Assembly (NCBI GenBank): GCA_005788585.1 | Contig: SYBY01000279.1 | Span: 1-14,308, forward strand | Source: Actinomycetota bacterium | GTDB taxonomy: Bacteria > Actinomycetota > Thermoleophilia > Solirubrobacterales > Solirubrobacteraceae | Length of the DNA stretch: 14,308 nt | Direction: 5' to 3' | Part shown: piece after piece, positions 1 to 6,389 of the stretch | Numbering within the stretch: position 1 is the stretch's first letter | How the letters are laid out: each line of letters starts with the position of its first letter | The notes under the pieces: model-generated | What the model was told of the DNA's origin: nothing | Seen by the model: only the letters and a program-made list of their open reading frames with translations | Database searches by the model: none | Made by a program: the position numbers and the translations under genes

Positions 1-63
1 CGCGCAGACGAGCGCTGGAGCACGGAGACCGTCGGGCCGGCTCTCCCATCGCAGCGGCGGCAT
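1..63 (-). CDS. N-terminus of a possible PAC2 (proteasome assembly chaperone) family protein, cut by the window edge
   Basis: Only 21 codons are visible, starting with ATG at 63 and reading off the left edge without a stop. The peptide ends in LRAPALVCA. From memory, actinobacterial PAC2-family proteins begin with a similar stretch (L-R-x-P-V-L-V-x-A, followed by F-x-G-W-N-D-A). The start is supported by a TATCGT hexamer exactly 7 nt upstream, the same spacing as at several other starts here. PAC2 proteins are conserved in actinobacteria and their exact role is unclear. A second ATG at 49 in another frame is also open to the edge, so the frame is not certain. The family call is an inference from very few residues. 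Confidence 0.4.
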   Translation of the reverse strand, partial: MPPLRWESRPDGLRAPALVCA

Positions 64-70
64 CAGAGTC

Positions 71-76
71 ACGATA
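71..76 (-). promoter_or_regulatory. Putative -10 element (TATCGT) for the leftward gene starting at 63
   Basis: On the minus strand TATCGT (T1, A2, T3 and T6 of TATAAT) is followed by 7 nt and then ATG, which fits a leaderless transcript. No convincing -35 is seen. The divergent HD-domain gene starts at 86, so both promoters must lie within 22 bp or inside the opposing gene. Confidence 0.4.
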
Positions 77-85
77 GAAGGTGTC

Positions 86-994
86 ATGGTGCCCGCTGTG
101 AATCCGTCCGCCGATGCCGCGCCCACCGTGTCCGAGCTGCGTCCCGGGCAGGAGCTCTCCGGGGTCTTCGCGTGTTCGCGCAAGGACCGGCTCACCACGA
201 AGACGGGCTCGCCGTACCTGGCGATCGAACTGCGCGACCGGACCGGCGCCATCCCCGCGCGGGCGTTCCGCGACGCCGACGTCCTAAGCGGGCGGTTCGA
301 GCGCGGCGATCTCGTGCAGGTCGCCGGGCGGGTGGAGCGGTTCCGCGACGAGCTGCAGGTCGACCTGCGCACCATCGCGCGGGTCGAGCCGGGCACGGTC
401 GATCCGGCGGCGTTCCTGCCGACGGCCTACCGCGACGTCGAGGAGCTCGACGGGTTCCTCGAGCACCTCGCCTCCGAGGTGTTCCACCCCGGGGACAAGG
501 CGCTGCTGGAGGTGCTGCTGAGCGACGCGTCGCTGCGTGCCGAGTGGCGGCGCGCACCGTGCACCCGGGCGGGCCACCACGCGTACCTCGGCGGGCTGCT
601 GGAGCACACGGTGGCGGTCGGGACGCTGGCGCTCGAGGTCCGCCAGCTGCACGTGCGGCTGGACAGCGACCTGCTCATCACCGCGGCGCTGGTCCACGAC
701 CTCGGCAAGACGCGCGAGTTCACGTACGGAGCCGAGATCGGGCTGACCGAGGAGGGTCGCCTACTGGGCCACATCGAGCTGGGGCTGCGGCTGCTGCGGG
801 AGTACGCGGCGCGGGTGCCGGCGCTGGATGCGGAGCGCGAGACGGCGATCGCGCACTGCGTGCTGACCCACCACGGCCCGGACCCGGCTCCGGGGCGGCG
901 GTTCGCGTCAGCCGAAGCGCTCGCACTCGCACGCATCAACTCGCTCGACGCAACGGTGAAGGGCGCACTGGAGCACGGCCTCTACCCCACCTGA
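86..994 (+). CDS. OB-fold and HD-domain 3'-5' exoribonuclease, YhaM-like
   Basis: 302 residues. The family (YhaM/CBF1) degrades RNA, and sometimes DNA, from the 3' end, using an OB fold to hold nucleic acid and an HD metal site to cleave. An OB-fold-like beta-rich region spans about residues 16-108 (e.g. ELSGVFACS, GDLVQVAGRVERF). The HD domain covers about 140-295: paired His at 164-165 (GHHAYLGGLLEH), H174, the HD pair H204-D205 in ALVHDLGKT, and H262-H263 in LTHHG. These are the expected metal ligands. The length is close to the roughly 310-residue YhaM. The ATG at 86 is preceded by GAAGG at 77-81, a modest ribosome binding site. The gene stands alone, divergent from the 63(-) start, and ends at a strong hairpin. 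It could instead act on another phosphoester, but the OB+HD order favours nucleic acid. Confidence 0.85.
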   Translation: MVPAVNPSADAAPTVSELRPGQELSGVFACSRKDRLTTKTGSPYLAIELRDRTGAIPARAFRDADVLSGRFERGDLVQVAGRVERFRDELQVDLRTIARVEPGTVDPAAFLPTAYRDVEELDGFLEHLASEVFHPGDKALLEVLLSDASLRAEWRRAPCTRAGHHAYLGGLLEHTVAVGTLALEVRQLHVRLDSDLLITAALVHDLGKTREFTYGAEIGLTEEGRLLGHIELGLRLLREYAARVPALDAERETAIAHCVLTHHGPDPAPGRRFASAEALALARINSLDATVKGALEHGLYPT

Positions 995-1003
995 CCCGCC
1001 GAA

Positions 1004-1041
1004 CGGCAGATCGACGTTGCTATGGCGACGTGGATCTGCCG
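1004..1041. terminator. Bidirectional hairpin terminator between convergent genes
   Basis: CGGCAGATC (1004-1012) pairs perfectly with GATCTGCCG (1033-1041). After one G-G mismatch the stem continues with ACGT/ACGT (1014-1017 with 1028-1031), one wobble pair and two further pairs, closing on the loop TATG (1021-1024). It begins 9 nt after the HD-gene stop and ends 34 nt before the M48 stop, so it can serve both strands. There is no T-tract, as is common for hairpin terminators in GC-rich actinobacteria. Confidence 0.85.
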
Positions 1042-1075
1042 GTCACCGCGGGCACGGGCGGCCCAGGGGGCGGGG

Positions 1076-2056
1076 CTACGACGCGTCCTTGCGCAGCCAG
1101 TCCGCCAGCTTCTCCCCGGTCGTCTGCGCCGTCCCCGCCGCATCGACCATGAAGCCCCGGAACCGCTCCGCGTAGTGCTCGGTCGCCGCCGCGGCCTCCT
1201 CGCGGGCCGGCGGCTCCTCGCCGCGCTTGATGTAGTCGCCGCCCACGATCCGGTCGTACTCGCCGCTCTGGACCCATGTGTAGACCTCGTGCGCGCGCTT
1301 GACCGGCGGGCCGTGCGTCCGGCCGAGCTCGGTCATCAGGCGGCGGATGCGGTCGAAGCCGTCGCCGCCCTCGCGGTAGTCCTTGGCCTGCATCAGGAAC
1401 GCGTCGAGGTTCAGCTTCGACGACGGCAGGCCGGCGCTGATCGCCATGAGCGTGCGGCTGGTCAGCAGCGGGTCGCGCGTGACGATGGTCGCGCAGCGGT
1501 CGCACGACAGCTCGGCCGCGCGGTACCACTCGAGCAGCGCGTAGGTGATTCCGCGCAGCGGGAGCCCGGCGAGGAACGGCAGCGACATCGTGCCGATGTC
1601 CAGCAGAATCGCCAGCGTCGTCTGGTACATGACGTGGTCGGAGAGGATGTGGCCGGCCTCGTGGGCGAGGACCATCTCCAGCTCGTCGTCGTCAAGCACC
1701 TGCATCGCCGAACTGCTGACCACGACGAACGGGTTCTTCGCACCAACCGCCATGGCGTTCGGCAGCGGCGAGTGGCCGACGTACAGCGCGGGCCGCTCCG
1801 GAAGGTCGAGGACCGTCGTGACCCGCACCCACCGCCGGTGCAACTCGGGCAGCTGGTCGGGGCCCACCCGCAGCGAGGCTGCGAGCTGGTTCTGGCGGAA
1901 GGCGCGCTCGTAGCCGAACTCGATGAGCCGGCGTACGACCGTGTCGAGCATCGGGATCGACGAGAGGGCCGCAGTCGCCGCGCGGTCCGCCGGATGCTCA
2001 AAGGCCTTCGAGGAGATACCTGGCAGGCGGTACCCGTCCGCGGGGAGTTCTTCCAT
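1076..2056 (-). CDS. M48-family zinc metallopeptidase
   Basis: 326 residues. The gluzincin motif HEAGH is at 132-136 (VLAHEAGHILSDH) and the third zinc ligand E182 sits in AAELSCDR, the ExxxD pattern of M48 (HtpX/Ste24/Oma1-like) peptidases. Upstream of the active site is the typical segment LPNAMAVGAKNPFVVVSS (98-115). A hydrophobic stretch at about 147-175 lies between the two zinc motifs and may be a membrane hairpin, as in other M48 members; there is no N-terminal signal. The C-terminal third is charged and not recognised. The likely role is membrane-associated protein quality control, but the substrate cannot be read from sequence. A TACGCT hexamer 7 nt before the ATG suggests its own leaderless transcript, although it lies 49 nt behind the 57-residue membrane protein gene. 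Confidence 0.92.
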   Translation of the reverse strand: MEELPADGYRLPGISSKAFEHPADRAATAALSSIPMLDTVVRRLIEFGYERAFRQNQLAASLRVGPDQLPELHRRWVRVTTVLDLPERPALYVGHSPLPNAMAVGAKNPFVVVSSSAMQVLDDDELEMVLAHEAGHILSDHVMYQTTLAILLDIGTMSLPFLAGLPLRGITYALLEWYRAAELSCDRCATIVTRDPLLTSRTLMAISAGLPSSKLNLDAFLMQAKDYREGGDGFDRIRRLMTELGRTHGPPVKRAHEVYTWVQSGEYDRIVGGDYIKRGEEPPAREEAAAATEHYAERFRGFMVDAAGTAQTTGEKLADWLRKDAS

Positions 2057-2063
2057 GCCGCGA

Positions 2064-2069
2064 AGCGTA
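2064..2069 (-). promoter_or_regulatory. Putative -10 element (TACGCT) of the M48 gene
   Basis: TACGCT on the minus strand is followed by 7 nt and the ATG at 2056. There is no purine-rich ribosome binding site in those 7 nt. The spacing matches the other leaderless-looking starts at 63, 3045, 3065 and 13951. It lies in the 49-bp gap behind the upstream operon. Confidence 0.4.
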
Positions 2070-2105
2070 CGAGACCGGTGAGCCCGGCCTCAGCGCCTGG
2101 CGGAG

Positions 2106-2279
2106 TCAGGCCAGCGTGAAGTACGCGACCTGGATGATCCCCGCGACCACCGCGACGGCGACCACCCGCGTGCCGGTCTCCCGCTCGCCGGCTTGCATCT
2201 GGATCACGCCGTAGATCAACCCGGCGACCGGCAGGAGGACGGCCAGGACGTACGGGAACCACACTGCGAGCGCCTTCAT
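2106..2279 (-). CDS. 57-residue membrane protein, unknown function
   Basis: A short gene starting with ATG at 2279. Its first bases overlap the stop of the preceding TauE-like gene by 4 nt (ATGA), which supports real, coupled translation. The product has two predicted membrane helices, about residues 5-26 (WFPYVLAVLLPVAGLIYGVI) and 38-56 (RVVAVAVVAGIIQVAYFTLA), joined by a short charged loop (QAGERETGTR). I do not recognise a family. Its position as third gene of a coupled set suggests a role with the two half-size transporter proteins, for instance as a small subunit. That is inference. Confidence 0.65.
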   Translation of the reverse strand: MKALAVWFPYVLAVLLPVAGLIYGVIQMQAGERETGTRVVAVAVVAGIIQVAYFTLA

Positions 2280-2668
2280 CGCGCCGGAGTATCCCCGGTC
2301 GCGGGCTCGGGCGCGGCCATCGCGTCGCGCACCAGTTGCCACGCCACGTAGACGACCAGCGCCGCGAACCCAAGCTCCAGCACGCGTTCGGGCACCGCGT
2401 TGGCGATCACCACCCCGCCCACGGCGCCCGCGGACGCCAGGACCCCCAGCGCGACCGCGTCGCGGTCGCGGACGTTGCCGTACCCGCGCTGGCGCCACGT
2501 GCCCACCAGCGCCACAGGGACGATCGCCAGCAGCGACGTCGCCTCCGCGTCGAGCTGGCCCAGCCCTGCGAACAGCGTCAGGGCCGGGACGAACAGCGCG
2601 CCGCCGCCGATGCCCAGCAGGCCCGCGAAGACGCCCGCCAGCACGCCGATGAGCGCGGCCTCGATCAC
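2276..2668 (-). CDS. Half-length TauE/SafE-family membrane protein (second of pair)
   Basis: 130 residues with a GTG start at 2668 that overlaps the previous stop by 4 nt (GTGA). TauE/SafE proteins export or import sulfite, sulfonates and other organic anions; full members have about 250 residues made of two similar repeats. This one has a single repeat: GVFAGLLGIGGGALFVPAL (12-30) with the family glycine motif, then EATSLLAI, GYGNV (62-66) and VPERVLELGFA. About four membrane helices are expected. It is clearly homologous to its upstream neighbour, with which it probably forms a complete transporter. The C-terminal tail (MAAPEPATGDTPAR) is polar. An earlier in-frame start would extend it antiparallel into the neighbour and is not supported. 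The substrate is unknown. Confidence 0.85.
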   Translation of the reverse strand: MIEAALIGVLAGVFAGLLGIGGGALFVPALTLFAGLGQLDAEATSLLAIVPVALVGTWRQRGYGNVRDRDAVALGVLASAGAVGGVVIANAVPERVLELGFAALVVYVAWQLVRDAMAAPEPATGDTPAR

Positions 2669-3045
2669 CCGATCACCAGCCGGACCGCCACGCCCAGGAG
2701 CACCGCCGCGAACCCGAGCGCGATCGCCCGTTGCGGGACCCGCTGCTGCAGCCACGTGCCCGCGAGGACGCCGCCGATCGCAGGGAGGCCGACCAGCAGG
2801 CCCTTCTCGACATCGACGTTGCCGTAGCCCGCGTGGGTCACCACGGCCACCGCGGCGATGAGGATGATCGCCGCGAGGGACGTGCCCGTCGCCTCGCGTG
2901 CGCCGTACCCGAGCCAGAGCATGAGCAGCGGGACCATCACGATGCCGCCGCCGACGCCGAAGAGCCCGCTGAACAGGCCCGCGAGGGTGCCGATCGCCGC
3001 GAGGCGGAGGGTCCGGCCCGCCGGGGCGGAGAGGTCCACACCCAT
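2665..3045 (-). CDS. Half-length TauE/SafE-family membrane protein (first of pair)
   Basis: 126 residues from the ATG at 3045. A single TauE/SafE repeat is visible: GLFSGLFGVGGGIVMVPLL (23-41), EATGTSLAAI (51-60), GYGNV (73-77) and VPQRAIALGFA (103-113). It has about four membrane helices and is half the usual family length. The 3045 start is preferred because TAGTAT lies exactly 7 nt upstream; an in-frame ATG at 3054 would add three residues but overlaps that hexamer. It heads the coupled set with 2276-2668 and 2106-2279. The gene diverges from otsB with only 19 bp between start codons. Anion transport is inferred from the family. Confidence 0.87.
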   Translation of the reverse strand: MGVDLSAPAGRTLRLAAIGTLAGLFSGLFGVGGGIVMVPLLMLWLGYGAREATGTSLAAIILIAAVAVVTHAGYGNVDVEKGLLVGLPAIGGVLAGTWLQQRVPQRAIALGFAAVLLGVAVRLVIG

Positions 3046-3051
3046 GCCCGG

Positions 3052-3058
3052 CATACTA
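3052..3058. promoter_or_regulatory. Shared, near-palindromic -10 element serving two divergent leaderless genes
   Basis: The heptamer CATACTA reads CATACT on the plus strand, 7 nt before the otsB ATG (3065), and TAGTAT on the minus strand (3058-3053), 7 nt before the tauE-like ATG (3045). Only 19 bp separate the two start codons, so a promoter between them has to be shared. No -35 match is obvious on either side. The symmetry is seen directly; promoter function is inferred. Confidence 0.5.
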
Positions 3059-3064
3059 GGTGCG

Positions 3065-3868
3065 ATGTCTCCCGCCGCCACGCTCGCCGAGGCGCTCGAA
3101 CCGGTCCGGGCGGACCCGACACGCTCGGCGATCCTCCTGGACATCGACGGCACCCTCGCCCCGATCGTCCGCCACGCCGACGACGCGCACGTCCCCGAGT
3201 CCACCCGGACCGCGCTCATCGCCGTCGCCCGCGCGTACGCGGTGGTCGCGTGTGTCAGCGGCCGGCAGGCGAGCACCGCGCGGCGGATCGTGTCGCTGGG
3301 GTCGATCGCGTACGTCGGCGCACACGGCGCCGAGCTGCTGCTGCCCGGAGGCGGCGGCGTCGAGCTCGACCGCGAGGTCGCCGCATGGCAGGACCGGGTG
3401 CAGCGGTTCGCCACCCAGCACTACGACGACGAGCTGCGCCGGCTGCGCGTCCGCGCCGAGGACAAGCAGGCGATCGCGGCGCTGCACTGGCGCGGGGCGC
3501 CCGACGAAGAGGCCGCCGAAGCCGCGGTCCGCAAGGTCGCCGCCGCCGCCGAGGACGCCGGCCTCGCCGTCCACTGGGGCCGCAAGGTGCTCGAGATCCG
3601 CCCGCCGGTGGAGATCAGCAAGGGCCGCGGGATCAAGCGGCTGCTGCGCGAGCACGATCTCGACACCGCGCTCTACGTCGGCGACGACCGCACCGACCTG
3701 GACGCGTTCGCCGGGCTGCGCGAACTGGTGGAGCACGGGCGGCTGCGCACCGCGGTCTGCGTCGGCGTCGCCTCCGACGAGACGCCGCCCGAGCTGCGCG
3801 ATCAGGCCGATGTCCTCGTCGACGGGCCGCCCGGCGTGCGCGGGCTGCTCGAGGCGCTCACGCCGTGA
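3065..3868 (+). CDS. otsB: Trehalose-6-phosphate phosphatase
   Basis: 267 residues, the usual OtsB length. It removes phosphate from trehalose 6-phosphate, the last step of OtsA-OtsB trehalose synthesis, in the cytoplasm. HAD-superfamily motifs are complete: LLDIDGTLAP with nucleophile D26 and acid D28, motif II SGR (65-67), the substrate-cap signature GAHG (85-88) and EDK-HWR (132-143), K186 in EISKGRG, and GDDRTD (206-211) with the magnesium aspartates. The start is at 3065; reading upstream in frame would only run antisense into the TauE-like gene. No trehalose-6-phosphate synthase (otsA) is in the window. It overlaps the next gene by 4 nt (GTGA). Roles in osmotic or desiccation tolerance are known for the pathway, not shown here. 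Confidence 0.94.
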   Translation: MSPAATLAEALEPVRADPTRSAILLDIDGTLAPIVRHADDAHVPESTRTALIAVARAYAVVACVSGRQASTARRIVSLGSIAYVGAHGAELLLPGGGGVELDREVAAWQDRVQRFATQHYDDELRRLRVRAEDKQAIAALHWRGAPDEEAAEAAVRKVAAAAEDAGLAVHWGRKVLEIRPPVEISKGRGIKRLLREHDLDTALYVGDDRTDLDAFAGLRELVEHGRLRTAVCVGVASDETPPELRDQADVLVDGPPGVRGLLEALTP

Positions 3869-4401
3869 GGTTCGCCGAGTTCCTCAAGGCAACGGTGATG
3901 CTGTGCGCCGGCGCGGCCAGCGCGCTCGCCCTCGTCGCGGTGCTCGCCGCGGGCAACCAGCAGCTCGGCACCGAGTTCGTCATCTTCGTCGCCGTCTGGT
4001 GGACGGGCGCGTCGATCATCGGCATCTGGCTGGGGCGGCGCGCCGAGGCGACGCCGCCGATCGCCCGCCTGCTGGGCACCGCCCGGTCGTCGCATTCGCT
4101 GCCCGAGATCAACCCCGGCCGCATGCTGCTCAACCGCCTATGGCCCTTGGTCGCCACCACGATCCTCGGCATCGGCCTCGCGTTCCTCGCGCCGCAGATC
4201 CCGGCCATCGCCGCGGGGTTCTCCATCATCTGGGCGCTCGCCTGGCGCCGTCAGCACGCAGCGGTGACCGCGATCGAGCAGCGCGACGGCGTCGAGTTCT
4301 ACGTCGAGCGCACCCAGCCGGGCAAGCCGATGCGGCTGCTGCGCGTCCCCGGCATGAAGCGCGACCTGTCCACCGTGAACGGCACCGGCGCCTCGGTCTG
4401 A
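3865..4401 (+). CDS. Four-helix membrane protein of unknown function, coupled to otsB
   Basis: 178 residues with a GTG start at 3865 overlapping the otsB stop by 4 nt. Predicted membrane helices lie at about 8-28, 37-56, 93-109 and 110-128, in two hairpins separated by a cytoplasmic-looking loop (GRRAEATPPIARLLG...SLPEINPGRM). A soluble C-terminal tail of about 50 residues follows (VEFYVERT, PMRLLRVPGMKRD). I recognise no family. Tight coupling to trehalose phosphatase suggests co-expression, perhaps in envelope or osmotic stress, but nothing in the sequence shows a biochemical role. Codon use matches the neighbours. Confidence 0.8.
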   Translation: MRFAEFLKATVMLCAGAASALALVAVLAAGNQQLGTEFVIFVAVWWTGASIIGIWLGRRAEATPPIARLLGTARSSHSLPEINPGRMLLNRLWPLVATTILGIGLAFLAPQIPAIAAGFSIIWALAWRRQHAAVTAIEQRDGVEFYVERTQPGKPMRLLRVPGMKRDLSTVNGTGASV

Positions 4402-4417
4402 ATCCCGTTCGGTGTGC

Positions 4418-4443
4418 GTCCAGAGCGGTCAAGTTGCTCTGAC
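4418..4443. repeat. Inverted repeat CAGAGC-N9-GCTCTG around a -35-like element
   Basis: CAGAGC (4421-4426) and GCTCTG (4436-4441) are perfect inverted repeats around a 9-nt loop that contains TCAAGTT. With one bulged C the stem can extend by GTC/GAC (4418-4420 with 4441-4443). It could end the otsB transcript, whose last stop is 20 nt upstream, or be a regulator site over the promoter of the EAL-HDOD gene. Confidence 0.5.
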
Positions 4444-4456
4444 GCGCCGCCGATAC
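4429..4456 (+). promoter_or_regulatory. FliA/SigD-like promoter of the EAL-HDOD gene
   Basis: TCAAGTT (4429-4435) and GCCGATAC (4449-4456) resemble the TAAAGTTT and GCCGATAA elements of sigma-28 promoters. The gap from TCAA to GCCGAT is 16 nt, against 15 in the classical consensus and 14-16 reported for SigD. The ATG follows after 7 nt, so the transcript would be nearly leaderless. A c-di-GMP-related gene under a flagellar-type sigma factor would make biological sense. Confidence 0.55.
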
Positions 4457-4463
4457 GCCGGAT

Positions 4464-5684
4464 ATGGGAGAAGTGCTGCGCACGGATGCGCGGGTCGTCG
4501 TCGCACGCCAGCCGATGTTCGATCTCAACCGGCGGGTGTTCGCCTACGAACTGCTGTGCCGCGAGCCCGACGGCTCCGCCAAGCCGGTCGACGACGGGGT
4601 GCGCGCGACCGCGCGAGTCCTGACGGCCGCCCTCGGGGACATCGGCCTGCCCGCAATCGTGGGCGAGCGCCGGGCCTTCGTCAACGTGGACCGGGCGTTC
4701 CTGCTCGAGCGCGAGGCCCTGCCGTTCTCCCCCGACCAGGTCGGTCTCGAGCTGCTCGAGGACCAGGAGATCGACGACGCGCTGCTCGATCGCCTGACCG
4801 AGCTCGTCCGGGAGGACGGCTTCATCCTGGCGCTCGACGACTACGTGTTCGACGCAGCACACGCGCCCCTGCTGGAGCTCGCCTCGATCGTGAAGGTCGA
4901 CGTCCTCGCGCTCGGTCTCGACGAGGCGATCCGGCAGCTCGAGCGGCTGCGGCCCCACGGCGTCACCGTCCTCGCCGAGAAGCTCGAGGACGAGCAGCAG
5001 TTCCACCGCTGCCGCGACGCGGGCTTCGAGCTGTTCCAGGGGTACTTCTTCTGCCGTCCCGAGCTGGTCGAGCGCAGGCAGATCCCGGCCGGTGGCACCG
5101 CTGCGCTGACCGCCGCCGGCGTCCTGTCGCGCAGCGACGTCACGTTCGAGGAGATCGAACGCGTCGTGACCAACGATCCGGGTCTGTCCTTCCGCCTCCT
5201 GCGCCTCCTGAACTCCGCGGCGATGACCCGCGGGCGGCCGGTCTCGACCGTCCACCAGGCGCTCATGATGCTCGGCGCGCGCCGGGTGCGGGAGTGGGCG
5301 ACCATCACCGCGCTGGCCGCCCTGCCCCAGCCCTGGGACGAACTGCTGCCGACCGCGCTGACCCGCGCGCAGGCGCTGCGGCTGCTCGCGGAGGGCCGCG
5401 GGGACGACGGCGACGCGGCGTTCGCCATCGGCCTCCTGTCGGTCGCCGACGCGATGCTCGGCGTGCCGCTCCCGGTCGCGCTCGCCGACCTGCCGCTGGC
5501 CGACGCCACGCGCCTGGCGCTCCTGGAGGACTTCGGCCCGGACGGCGTCGCCCTGGCCGCCATCCGGCGTCACGAGGCGTACGGGCCGGGCGCCCCGGGT
5601 CTCGAGCCGGAGGTCCTCGCCCGCGCCTATCTCGACGCGCTCATCTGGGCGCAGGACATGTCGCAGACGCTGCCCGTCAGCTGA
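4464..5684 (+). CDS. EAL-HDOD domain signalling protein (YuxH/CdgJ-type)
   Basis: 406 residues. An EAL-type domain (about 10-200) is followed by an HDOD domain (about 205-400), the order found in YuxH/CdgJ-like proteins. EAL domains hydrolyse or sense cyclic di-GMP; HDOD domains serve as signalling or protein-contact modules. It opens with ARQPMFDLNRRVFAYELL, in which ELL (29-31) replaces EAL. Residues at the usual catalytic positions appear kept: E29, N74 (VNVDR), E96, D125-D126 (LALDDY), K144 (VKVD), E172 (AEKLED) and Q192 (FQGYFF). Activity is therefore possible, though many members of this subgroup are thought to be inactive. The HDOD signature NDPGLSFRLLRLLNSAAM lies at 237-254. No membrane helix is present. 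The gene stands alone behind a sigma-28-like promoter and overlaps the convergent DUF554 gene by 8 bp. Confidence 0.9.
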   Translation: MGEVLRTDARVVVARQPMFDLNRRVFAYELLCREPDGSAKPVDDGVRATARVLTAALGDIGLPAIVGERRAFVNVDRAFLLEREALPFSPDQVGLELLEDQEIDDALLDRLTELVREDGFILALDDYVFDAAHAPLLELASIVKVDVLALGLDEAIRQLERLRPHGVTVLAEKLEDEQQFHRCRDAGFELFQGYFFCRPELVERRQIPAGGTAALTAAGVLSRSDVTFEEIERVVTNDPGLSFRLLRLLNSAAMTRGRPVSTVHQALMMLGARRVREWATITALAALPQPWDELLPTALTRAQALRLLAEGRGDDGDAAFAIGLLSVADAMLGVPLPVALADLPLADATRLALLEDFGPDGVALAAIRRHEAYGPGAPGLEPEVLARAYLDALIWAQDMSQTLPVS

Positions 5685-6381
5685 CGAGCGACCAGGCCCC
5701 GACCAGCAGCGGCGCGAACAGCAGCGCCGGGAGGAAGTTCCCCACCCGGACGTCCTTGATGTCCAGCAGCTTGAGCGAGATCCCGATGACGAGGATGCCG
5801 CCCGCGCTCGTCATGGCCGCGAGCGCCTCGCCGACGAGGATCCCGTCGAGCAACCCGGCGAACAGCGTGAGGGCGCCCTGGTAGATCAGCACCGACAGCG
5901 CGCTCAGCGCGACGCCCCACCCGAGCGCCGCGGCCAGCGCCAGGGCGGCGAACCCGTCCAGGACGGACTTCGTGGCGAGCGCCGTCGTGTCCCCGCGCAG
6001 CGCGTCGTCGAACGATCCGATGACCGCGAGCGGGCCGATGCAGAACAGCAGCGAGGCGGTGACGAAGCCCTCGGCGATCTTCGACGGCTCGCCCTCCTTG
6101 GCCAGCCGGTGCTGGAGCGCGAACCCGAGGTCCTCCAGCCGGTCCTCGATGCGCAGTGCCTCCCCGGCCAGCCCGCCGAGCAGCACGCCGCCGAGGACGA
6201 ACAGCGCGCTCGTGTCCCGCCACGACAGCGCCAGGTCGACACCGAGGACGAGCGTGATGAGGCCGAGCCCGGCCAGCACCCGCTGCTGGAGGCGATCGGG
6301 CAGGCGATGCTTGAGCGCGACACCGCCCGCCGTCCCGGCGAGGACCGCGGCGACGTTGATGAGTGTCCCCGCGCCCGTCAC
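5677..6381 (-). CDS. DUF554-family integral membrane protein (YdfK-like)
   Basis: 234 residues, the family's usual size. DUF554 proteins are membrane proteins of unknown transport function. It begins with the family opening GTLINVAAVLAGTAGG (5-20) and has the typical middle block FCIGPLAVIGSFDDALRGD (113-131) and TKSVLDGFAAL (137-147), ending in hydrophobic helices (GGILVIGISLKLL, FLPALLFAPLLVG). Around six or seven membrane helices are expected. The start is a GTG at 6381, chosen because the conserved N-terminus begins right there and TAGCGT lies 8 nt upstream. It diverges from the glycosyltransferase gene (41 bp between starts) and converges with the EAL-HDOD gene, overlapping it by 8 bp. 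Confidence 0.9.
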   Translation of the reverse strand: MTGAGTLINVAAVLAGTAGGVALKHRLPDRLQQRVLAGLGLITLVLGVDLALSWRDTSALFVLGGVLLGGLAGEALRIEDRLEDLGFALQHRLAKEGEPSKIAEGFVTASLLFCIGPLAVIGSFDDALRGDTTALATKSVLDGFAALALAAALGWGVALSALSVLIYQGALTLFAGLLDGILVGEALAAMTSAGGILVIGISLKLLDIKDVRVGNFLPALLFAPLLVGAWSLVS

Positions 6382-6389
6382 GGCGCTGC

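Noticed and set aside
172..1152. Long open frames (over 300 codons) overlapping the HD-domain gene on both strands
   Set aside because: They are rich in Arg, Ala, Gly and Pro without motifs, as expected for shadow frames of a GC-rich gene.
3633..3660. TCAAG followed later by ACGATC inside otsB, resembling the sigma-28-like motif
   Set aside because: The spacing is 17 nt, the second block is poor, and it lies within a coding region with no start codon nearby.
2731..3864. An extension that would fuse the membrane protein at 3865 to upstream sequence (556 residues)
   Set aside because: It is out of frame with otsB and antisense to the TauE-like genes; the GTGA overlap at 3865 gives a natural start.
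3060..4442. A 460-codon open frame over otsB and its neighbour
   Set aside because: It is a shifted frame of two well-supported genes, with low-complexity Arg/Ser/Ala composition.
5710..5729. Short stem CGGCGC/GCGCCG after the EAL-HDOD gene
   Set aside because: Only 6 bp within the DUF554 coding region; not distinguishable from chance.
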